Made by a program: the position numbers and the translations under genes
In this document: positions 1-6,527 of the stretch, one piece after another
Position numbering within the stretch: the first letter of the stretch is position 1
Layout: every line of letters starts with the position of its first letter
Notes under the pieces: generated by a model
Databases searched by the model: none
Told to the model about the DNA's origin: nothing
Seen by the model: the letters and a program-made list of their open reading frames with translations, nothing else
From: Flavobacteriaceae bacterium
GTDB lineage: Bacteria > Bacteroidota > Bacteroidia > Flavobacteriales > Flavobacteriaceae
NCBI GenBank assembly: GCA_027068695.1
Contig: JAMOMG010000156.1
Span: 1 to 10,311 of the forward strand
Direction: 5' to 3'
DNA length: 10,311 bases

Positions 1-22
1 ACCACAGATATATAAAAAAAAT

Positions 23-46
23 AATATAGAATGCTTTTTCTATATT
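23..46. promoter_or_regulatory. perfect 9-bp inverted repeat over the -7 box (candidate operator)
   Basis: AATATAGAA (23-31) and TTCTATATT (38-46) are exact reverse complements separated by 6 nt (TGCTTT). The right arm covers most of the TATATTTG promoter box, which is where a repressor would block RNA polymerase. The arms contain a single G-C pair each and no T-run follows, so it is unlikely to be an intrinsic terminator of an upstream gene. That a protein binds it is inference. In such AT-rich DNA a chance palindrome cannot be excluded. Confidence 0.35.
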
Positions 47-48
47 TG
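41..48 (+). promoter_or_regulatory. Bacteroidota-type -7 promoter box for the PKD/CHAT/protease operon
   Basis: TATATTTG matches the Bacteroidota -7 consensus TAnnTTTG exactly. It lies 16 nt ahead of the ATG at 65, so the transcript would start near 53-56 with a leader of about 10 nt. No TTG is present 19 nt upstream (the bases there are AAA), so the -33 half is missing. The promoter is therefore either weak or helped by a regulator. The box overlaps the right arm of the inverted repeat at 23-46. Confidence 0.6.
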
Positions 49-64
49 TTAAAATACCAATGTT

Positions 65-2059
65 ATGTTAAAACAACTTATTTTTATTTTCACGTTAGGT
101 TTTAGTCAGCTTTTTTTGGCTCAAACTATTGAAAATGATACACTTGTTAGGAATGCTACAATTGTTTATTCAGTTAATGGGAATAAAGTTTCTTTCAATA
201 CAGAAACACCACAATTAAACCAAATTGCAGGAGCTCCAAAAGCTTTTTACACATACTATTGGGAGTTTGGAGATGGAAATTACAGTTTTAAAAAGCAGCC
301 AATTCACACTTATAAAAATAAAGGAAAATATAAAACAAGCCTCTCAGTTACTAATAATTATGATGATGGGAAACCACCAGCAACTAGGCCGAAAGAAGTT
401 GTAATTAATTCAGAAAGTTTTAATGTTTCTGAAAATGAAAATCATTATTTATTTACCGCTCATAATGGTTTCAGATTACAAATTAATAGAGATCCTGTGC
501 CTGAGGAAGAAATACAATTAGTTTTAAGTTATGGAAACACAAAAGAATATGCTACTAACGGGAAAGTATATTTGTTTTATAATGAAAAAAAATACAAAGC
601 CAAAAATTTTGAACTCGTTGATGTTAGGTTGTATCACAATGAAAAAGAAATATCAAATGAAATAATTGTAGACAATAGTAAAAAGATTTCTAAAGATGAA
701 TTTTTAAGAACAACAGGGGTTTCAAGTTTTATTGATGAAAAATTAATAGTAAGTGACACCCTTAAACAAAATCTTCCACTTACGTTGGAAGAAGCGAAAG
801 CCTATTATCAAGATTTTAAAATTTATGATGTAGACAATATAGAAAAAAATGAAGAACGCAACATGTTTTTTAGTTTTAAAACAACACCTGAAATGTTGAA
901 AGACACGAGTGCAGTAATTTCTATTAGAAGTATTTACATTCCTGAACGAGGGAATGACACTCATAAAGTATTAACTAAGGAAATGGAAATTGTAACTTCA
1001 CATGACCCAAACAAAATGGCTGTTTATGATACTCGATTAAATTATAGATTGGTTCGTTTTAAAAGATTAAAATATAAAGTTCGTTTTCAAAATAATGGAG
1101 AAGGGCCTGCCAGATTGATAAAATTAAATGTTGATATTCCTGAAATGCTAGATAAATCAACATTAAAAGTATTAGATATGTATCCTAAATGTCCAATTTG
1201 TCCAGATGAGGAAGTTAACTACAGTTGTTTAGATACCATTATGTCCAAAGATCAAATATCATTTCAATTTAAAAATATATACTTACCAGGAACAGCTCAA
1301 AAAGGAGTTTATGATAAAGATTCTACGAAAGGATTTGTAAAATATTCTTTAAAATTTGGAAAAAAATTTCACAAGCAAAAATCCAAAAGTAAAACTGAAA
1401 TAATTTTTGATAAAAATGACCCCATAGTTACAAATACTTCAACATCACGTTTTTCTCCGGGAATATCAATAGGGATAAAATCAGGTTATAATAGTTTTCC
1501 TTCATTAAAAAAATCTAAAAGTTATTTTGTTGGAGCTACTATTTCACCCTATAAATCGTATAAGAAATATTTACAAGCTGAGTTTATGATTGGTACTCAT
1601 GAATTTGCAGATTTTAAGAGTATAAGTGAACCTCTTGGTTCCATTGATGTTATTGATGGTGTTACTGTTGATAGTGCCATACGATTTGATGATGTAAATT
1701 CTGAAATCACAAAATTAAATATTGATATTGTGCCAATTTCATTTCGTTATAACTTAAATGGTATTATAGGTTTAGGTGTTGGTCCTCAAATTTCAATTGA
1801 TTTATCTAGCAAAGTTAATAACACTGTAAACTCTAAATATTTTACTTATTATAAAGATATTGTTGGAGATCCAATAGATGTTTTATCTGAGACAAGTACA
1901 ACAACAAAAACATCTTCATTTAGTGATATTAAGTATGGTGTTTTTGGAGATATTACTATTGGGGCATCACGTATTGGGCCAAGTTTAGGCTTTCGTTATA
2001 TCTATAATTTTAATGAACCGAATACTCAACTTCATTTTTATGCAATTTGGAAAATATAA
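65..2059 (+). CDS. exported PKD-domain protein with probable C-terminal outer-membrane beta-barrel
   Basis: A 664-residue surface or outer-membrane protein of unknown specific role. Residues 1-20 are a signal peptide (basic K3, hydrophobic core, end at LA-Q). A PKD domain follows at about 33-98, shown by YYWEFGDG at 64-71 and HTYKNKGKYKTSLSV at 81-95. PKD folds usually serve extracellular binding. Residues about 310-457 (SHDPNKMAV, then YKVRFQNNGEGPA, ending FDKNDPIVTN) resemble the conserved immunoglobulin-like module found near the C-terminus of many flavobacterial PKD and adhesin-like proteins. Residues about 462-664 alternate polar and hydrophobic residues in strand-length runs with glycine turns, ending in FYAIWKI, as expected of a small outer-membrane barrel. 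There is no type IX sorting domain. The only cysteines are C376, C379 and C388. It is the first gene of a three-gene operon with the CHAT protein 9 nt downstream. Domain calls are good; the barrel is inferred from pattern; the function is unknown. The ATG at 60 stops after three codons, so 65 is the start. Confidence 0.85.
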   Translation: MLKQLIFIFTLGFSQLFLAQTIENDTLVRNATIVYSVNGNKVSFNTETPQLNQIAGAPKAFYTYYWEFGDGNYSFKKQPIHTYKNKGKYKTSLSVTNNYDDGKPPATRPKEVVINSESFNVSENENHYLFTAHNGFRLQINRDPVPEEEIQLVLSYGNTKEYATNGKVYLFYNEKKYKAKNFELVDVRLYHNEKEISNEIIVDNSKKISKDEFLRTTGVSSFIDEKLIVSDTLKQNLPLTLEEAKAYYQDFKIYDVDNIEKNEERNMFFSFKTTPEMLKDTSAVISIRSIYIPERGNDTHKVLTKEMEIVTSHDPNKMAVYDTRLNYRLVRFKRLKYKVRFQNNGEGPARLIKLNVDIPEMLDKSTLKVLDMYPKCPICPDEEVNYSCLDTIMSKDQISFQFKNIYLPGTAQKGVYDKDSTKGFVKYSLKFGKKFHKQKSKSKTEIIFDKNDPIVTNTSTSRFSPGISIGIKSGYNSFPSLKKSKSYFVGATISPYKSYKKYLQAEFMIGTHEFADFKSISEPLGSIDVIDGVTVDSAIRFDDVNSEITKLNIDIVPISFRYNLNGIIGLGVGPQISIDLSSKVNNTVNSKYFTYYKDIVGDPIDVLSETSTTTKTSSFSDIKYGVFGDITIGASRIGPSLGFRYIYNFNEPNTQLHFYAIWKI

Positions 2060-2068
2060 AATAAAGCT

Positions 2069-4765
2069 ATGTTTAAAAAATGGTGTGTAATTTTTTATTT
2101 AATTCTTCCAATAGTTAGTATTGCTCAAAAAGGAGATGTTAATTTTGAAAATTTTGCAGACTCCCTGAAGCAACAAAATAATTTCTCTGAATACATATAT
2201 GTCCATTTAGATAAATTTTCAGAAAAACCATCAGTAGAAAAATTATCAATTTTCAGAAAAACACTATCAAGTTTATGGAGAAATCCAACAACCAAAAGCG
2301 AGTATACAGCATTACTTTATTTGCAGGTTAATTATGGATATCATTTAAAGCAATATGGGTTTATTGATTTATCAATAAATCACTATGAGAAGGCCTATGA
2401 TATTTATAAAAATAATCAAATTACAAATTATAATATTATTGAATTTTGTTTAAAACCTCTCGCTAATAATTACACAAGATTAGGTGATTTAGATAGAGCT
2501 GAGGATATTTTAAAAGTTTCAATTGAAAAAGCTCAAAAAGAAAATGATAAAAAACAAATAATTGCTGGGTATTCAAATTTATCAACGGTTTTTAGAACGA
2601 GAGGAAATTATAAGGAGGCAATAAATTATTTAAATTTCGCATTAAAGTTGGCAGATGAAAAGGAAATTAAATCTAGAATTTATTCAGATTTGGCTATTAA
2701 TTTTTTGTTTTTAGAAAAACTTCAAAAAGCAAAAAAAAACATTCAATTATCAAATCAACTCATTGTTAAACACAACAGTTCTATATCAGTAAAAAACTCA
2801 ATTACTTTAGGAGGTTATTACAAAAAGAAGCAAGAATTTAAGTTGTCATTGGTTGAATTTGAAAAGGCCTTGGTTGTTGCCAAAAGGGTATTTGGCAAAA
2901 ACGATAGAGAAGTTGCCAAAATATACAATCAAATAGCTGAAGTTTACCAGAAGCAAAATCAGTTCAAAAAATCATTAAATTCTTATCAAAAATCATTACA
3001 AACATTACTTCCAAAATATACACCTACAACAATATTTGAAAATCCTTTAACTACTTATTTTTACCCTGAAAATACATTGAAAGACGCCTTAGATGGAAGA
3101 GCAAGCGTATTTATTCAGATAAATAATTACAGAGATGCGCTTAAAAGTTTTGATTTGGCTTTTAAGGTTGAAGCACAATTAAGAGCATCATACTTAAATC
3201 AAAATGCAAAATTAATACAACAGCAGGAAAATAGAAATAGAAGTGAAAGCAGTATAGATTTATGTTATGAGTTATTTAAACAAACTAATAATTCTAGTTG
3301 GATAGAAAGGGCGTTTCAATACGCAGAACAATCAAAATCAGTTATCTTATTTGAAGCAAAAAAAGCAACTTTTTTTAAATCATCTTTAAAAAAAGATAGT
3401 TTATTTAGTAAGGAAGAAGAGTTGCTCTACAAAAAAGCACAACTTAACAAAAGTATTATAATTGAAGAATTAAAAGGGAGTAAAGCAGTTGTAAATTTAA
3501 TAGCTAAATTAACTGAAGATAGAAATGAAATTTCAAATGAACTTCAGTTATTAAAGCAACAAATACAGTTAAAATACCCTAATTTAAACATACAAAGTGA
3601 TAGTTTAATCTCAGTAAAAAAAATACAAGAAGAGTTATTATTAAACAATAAATCATTGATTGAATTTTTTGACGGAAAATACAGTGTTTATATTTTTTAT
3701 ATATCCAAAAACAGTCAAATTAAACTTCATAAAATAACTAAAACGGCAGCCTTTGAATCTGAAATTTCAGAATTTTTAACTTTTTTTGCTGATGATAGAG
3801 GCGTTATTTTACAAAATAATATAAGAAAATATACCTCATTAAGTTATCAGCTATATAAAAAACTATTTAATATTGAATTAAACGAGCATACCATTATAAT
3901 ACCAGACGGGGTATTTTCATTTATTCCGTTTGATGCTCTGATTACTAAAGAATCAGCTATTACAAACTTTAAAAAATTACCATATTTGCTTCATAAAACG
4001 GTAATTAGTTATGCTTATTCAGCTTCAATTTTAACTTTTAAAAATAATTTGGCTCAGCCAGCTAAAAAAGAGTTTATTGGGTATTTTCCAGTATTTGAAA
4101 ATAATCATCGAGGGTTGTTAACATTAAATTATACATTACAAGAAGCGGAAAGTATTGAAAAAGTGCAAAAAGGGGAATTTTTATTAGGAAAAAACGCTTC
4201 AAAAAACAGGTTTAATCAACAGCGTGATACGTATTCAATTATACACTTATCAACACATGCAACAGCCGGTGATTTTTACACACCACCAGCAATTGAATTT
4301 TATGATGAAACAATGTATTTACCTGAAATATATGGCTATAATTTACAAACCGACTTATTAGTTTTAAGTGCTTGTGAAACAGGGATTGGGACAATAAGAA
4401 AAGGAGAAGGAGTTATGAGTTTAGCCCGAGGATTTTCTTATGCAGGTGTAAAAAACCTATTAGTTTCATTGTGGAAAGTGAACGATAAATCTACTGAAAA
4501 GATAATGTCGGTATTTTATAAAAGCTATCAAAAAACTGGTAATAAAGCTACTGCGTTACACAATTCAAAATTATTATATTTAAAAGATAAAACTATTTCT
4601 TCAAGTAAAAAATCACCTTACTATTGGGCGAGCTTTGTGTATATTGGAGAAACAACTTCCAAAAATGATAGTGGTTATAATTATTTATGGATTTTATTGT
4701 TGGGATTCATTTTAATAGGAAGTTATTTTCTGTTAAAAAATGGTAGATTTGGCAAAAATAATTGA
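2069..4765 (+). CDS. TPR-CHAT protein: predicted periplasmic, membrane-anchored caspase-like peptidase
   Basis: An 898-residue protein. Residues 1-20 form a signal peptide (KK, hydrophobic core, SIA-Q). About eight degenerate TPR helical pairs span roughly 80-425 (clear ones at 165-197 and 283-315), a scaffold for protein or peptide partners. A charged, probably coiled-coil stretch covers 445-500. The CHAT domain (peptidase clan CD, related to caspases and separase) occupies about 510-860. Its catalytic His lies in HLSTHA (H730) and its Cys in LSACETG (C769), followed by the family signature KGEGVMSLARGF and SLWKVND. Both catalytic residues are present, so an active peptidase is plausible. 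One hydrophobic segment at about 873-890 precedes a basic tail (KNGRFGKNN). With the signal peptide this predicts a type I membrane protein with TPR and CHAT in the periplasm. It starts 9 nt after the PKD gene and ends 3 nt before the aspartic protease gene. Substrate and trigger are unknown. It lacks the layout of the cytoplasmic TPR-CHAT partner of type III-E CRISPR. Confidence 0.9.
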   Translation: MFKKWCVIFYLILPIVSIAQKGDVNFENFADSLKQQNNFSEYIYVHLDKFSEKPSVEKLSIFRKTLSSLWRNPTTKSEYTALLYLQVNYGYHLKQYGFIDLSINHYEKAYDIYKNNQITNYNIIEFCLKPLANNYTRLGDLDRAEDILKVSIEKAQKENDKKQIIAGYSNLSTVFRTRGNYKEAINYLNFALKLADEKEIKSRIYSDLAINFLFLEKLQKAKKNIQLSNQLIVKHNSSISVKNSITLGGYYKKKQEFKLSLVEFEKALVVAKRVFGKNDREVAKIYNQIAEVYQKQNQFKKSLNSYQKSLQTLLPKYTPTTIFENPLTTYFYPENTLKDALDGRASVFIQINNYRDALKSFDLAFKVEAQLRASYLNQNAKLIQQQENRNRSESSIDLCYELFKQTNNSSWIERAFQYAEQSKSVILFEAKKATFFKSSLKKDSLFSKEEELLYKKAQLNKSIIIEELKGSKAVVNLIAKLTEDRNEISNELQLLKQQIQLKYPNLNIQSDSLISVKKIQEELLLNNKSLIEFFDGKYSVYIFYISKNSQIKLHKITKTAAFESEISEFLTFFADDRGVILQNNIRKYTSLSYQLYKKLFNIELNEHTIIIPDGVFSFIPFDALITKESAITNFKKLPYLLHKTVISYAYSASILTFKNNLAQPAKKEFIGYFPVFENNHRGLLTLNYTLQEAESIEKVQKGEFLLGKNASKNRFNQQRDTYSIIHLSTHATAGDFYTPPAIEFYDETMYLPEIYGYNLQTDLLVLSACETGIGTIRKGEGVMSLARGFSYAGVKNLLVSLWKVNDKSTEKIMSVFYKSYQKTGNKATALHNSKLLYLKDKTISSSKKSPYYWASFVYIGETTSKNDSGYNYLWILLLGFILIGSYFLLKNGRFGKNN

Positions 4766-4768
4766 TGC

Positions 4769-5221
4769 ATGAATTTAACTAAAATTCTTTTAAGAAAGGG
4801 CTATATTAAAATAGCACTAAAGAAAATAAACACAAATCATTTTGAATTAAAAGCAACACTAAACGGTGTTAAAGGAAGATTTATTTTAGACACAGGAGCA
4901 TCAAATTCATGTGTTGATATTAAACTGGCTGAAAAATTCAAATTGCAAGTCGAAGATTCTGAAACAAAAGCTGCTGGAGCAGGTGCTACCGGGATGGATA
5001 CTAAAGTTTCTAATAGAAATAATCTAAAAATAAAAAAATGGGATTTTTATAATTTTACAATTGTATTACTAGATTTAGCACACGTAAATAATGCTTTAAC
5101 AGAGCATAAAGCAAAACCAGTTGATGGCATTATAGGCGCAGATATATTAGAAAAAGGAAAGGCAATAATTGATTATAAAAAACATAGATTATTTTTAAAA
5201 AGGTTATATTATAAATTTTAA
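4769..5221 (+). CDS. retropepsin-like (clan AA) aspartic protease
   Basis: A 150-residue protein of single-lobe retropepsin size, a class that works as a homodimer with one Asp from each subunit. The catalytic motif FILDTGAS places the active Asp at D41. A glycine-rich stretch at 68-75 (AAGAGATG) lies where the flap would be. The second family motif is IIGADIL at 121-127, followed by AIIDYKKHRLFL, as in bacterial aspartyl proteases. There is no signal peptide or membrane helix, and the N-terminus is basic (TKILLRKGYIKIALKK), so it is probably cytoplasmic. The start at 4769 lies 3 nt after the CHAT stop codon, suggesting translational coupling; the ATG overlapping that stop at 4765 leads to a stop after five codons. 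As the last gene of the operon it adds a second, unrelated peptidase to the CHAT peptidase. Substrate unknown; it might mature or degrade a signalling protein. Confidence 0.88.
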   Translation: MNLTKILLRKGYIKIALKKINTNHFELKATLNGVKGRFILDTGASNSCVDIKLAEKFKLQVEDSETKAAGAGATGMDTKVSNRNNLKIKKWDFYNFTIVLLDLAHVNNALTEHKAKPVDGIIGADILEKGKAIIDYKKHRLFLKRLYYKF

Positions 5222-5232
5222 ATAGAGATAAT

Positions 5233-5268
5233 AAAAAAACCCAACCTACAAGTAGCTTGAGTTTTTTG
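5233..5268. terminator. bidirectional intrinsic terminator between convergent operons
   Basis: An A7 run (5233-5239) leads into a hairpin whose arms pair A6-C with G-T6 (5234-5240 with 5261-5267), CAA with TTG (5242-5244 with 5257-5259) and CTAC with GTAG (5246-5249 with 5252-5255), broken by two mismatches. It ends in T6 on the plus strand and in T7 on the minus strand, so it can stop both the protease operon arriving from the left and the sucA-odhB operon arriving from the right. It sits inside the 66-bp gap between their stop codons. Confidence 0.75.
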
Positions 5269-5287
5269 TTATTTCGTGTTGTTATAA

Positions 5288-6487
5288 TTATAATTCTAAC
5301 GCTTTTTTAGGGTTGTTATCCATTAATATTTCAATAGGATTTTCTAAGGCTTCTTTTACAGCAACCAAAAATCCAACAGATTCTCTTCCATCAATAACTC
5401 TGTGGTCATAAGAAAGAGCGACAAACATAATAGGTCTAATAATCACTTCTCCGTTAACGGCTATAGGTCGTTCAACAATATTGTGCATTCCTAATATACC
5501 ACTTTGAGGAGGGTTTATAATTGGAGTTGATAGCATAGAACCAAATACACCTCCATTTGTAATGGTAAAAGTACCTCCAGTCATTTCGTCAACGGTAATT
5601 TGTCCGTCACGTGCTCTTAAAGCTAGACGTTTAACCTCACTTTCTACACCTCTAAATGTTAAGTTTTCAGCATTTCTAATTACAGGAACCATTAACCCTT
5701 TTGGCCCAGATACAGCAATTGAAATGTCTTGAAAATCATGCATAATTTTATAGTCTCCATCAATCATTGAATTCACATCAGGATATAATTTTAAAGCCCT
5801 AACAACAGCCAAAGTAAAGAAGCTCATAAACCCTAAACCTACACCGTGTTTTTCTTTAAAACTTTCTTTGAATTCTTTACGTAAATCAAAAATAGGTTTC
5901 ATATCTACTTCATTAAAAGTAGTAAGCATAGCTGTTTCATTTTTTACAGCAACCAAACGTTGTGCAACTTTTCTGCGAAGCATTGACATTTTTTTACGTT
6001 CAGAATTACGAGATCCACCAGTAGGAACACCCATACTAGGTGTGGCATTCACCGCATCGTCTTTTGTTATTCTTCCATCTCTTCCAGTTCCTTTAACTTC
6101 TGAAGGAGTTATGCCTTTTTCATCAAGAATTTTTTTAGCAGCAGGGGAAGCGGTTCCACTAGCGTAAGTAGTTTTAGTTTCAACTTGTTTTTCAATAACC
6201 TTAGGAGCTTCAGTTTTAGATTCTTTTGCTGCTAACCCTTCAGGTTTTTTACCATCTAAATCAATTAAACATACGACTGCTCCAACCTCAACAGCATCAC
6301 CTTCTTCTGCTTTTAAAGTAATAATACCACTTTCTTCAGCAGGCAATTCTAATGTTGCCTTGTCTGAATCAACTTCAGCAATTGGTTGATCTTTTTCTAC
6401 ATAATCTCCATCTTCAACAAGCCAGGCTGCTATTTCTACTTCTGTAATAGATTCTCCCGGTGAGGGAACTTTCATTTCTAAAATCAT
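5288..6487 (-). CDS. odhB: 2-oxoglutarate dehydrogenase E2, dihydrolipoyllysine-residue succinyltransferase
   Basis: The 399-residue core subunit of the 2-oxoglutarate dehydrogenase complex, also called sucB. It transfers the succinyl group from the E1-bound intermediate through its lipoyl arm to CoA, giving succinyl-CoA for the TCA cycle in the cytoplasm. One lipoyl domain covers about 2-77 with the lipoylated lysine K43 in DSDKA. A variable linker follows. The peripheral subunit-binding domain at about 112-146 ([25 protein letters not shown]) docks the E3 or E1 subunit. The catalytic acetyltransferase-type domain runs from about 165 to the end, with the active-site signature SYDHRVIDG (H362, D366). 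The length is normal for E2o with a single lipoyl domain. It begins 40 bp after the sucA stop codon on the same strand, so the two are almost certainly cotranscribed. The neighbouring sucA identifies the substrate as 2-oxoglutarate, not pyruvate. Confidence 0.97.
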   Translation of the reverse strand: MILEMKVPSPGESITEVEIAAWLVEDGDYVEKDQPIAEVDSDKATLELPAEESGIITLKAEEGDAVEVGAVVCLIDLDGKKPEGLAAKESKTEAPKVIEKQVETKTTYASGTASPAAKKILDEKGITPSEVKGTGRDGRITKDDAVNATPSMGVPTGGSRNSERKKMSMLRRKVAQRLVAVKNETAMLTTFNEVDMKPIFDLRKEFKESFKEKHGVGLGFMSFFTLAVVRALKLYPDVNSMIDGDYKIMHDFQDISIAVSGPKGLMVPVIRNAENLTFRGVESEVKRLALRARDGQITVDEMTGGTFTITNGGVFGSMLSTPIINPPQSGILGMHNIVERPIAVNGEVIIRPIMFVALSYDHRVIDGRESVGFLVAVKEALENPIEILMDNNPKKALEL

Positions 6488-6527
6488 CTTATTAATTTTT
6501 TGTCTTTATCAGACGAATTTTTATTAG

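Noticed and set aside
28..39. 12-mer AGAATGCTTTTT shared with 9514-9525
   Set aside because: Two copies of a T-rich 12-mer in different promoter regions at different offsets from the -7 boxes; expected by chance in such composition.
743..964. 73-codon open frame on the minus strand inside the PKD gene
   Set aside because: It lies fully inside a well-supported coding region on the other strand; its translation has low-complexity Phe/Ile runs and no motif.
2069..4765. Relation to the TPR-CHAT protease of type III-E CRISPR systems
   Set aside because: No CRISPR array or Cas gene is present, and the signal peptide and C-terminal membrane helix do not fit that cytoplasmic partner.
5868..6167. 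99-codon open frame on the plus strand inside odhB
   Set aside because: Antisense shadow of the conserved E2 gene; no promoter or domain seen.
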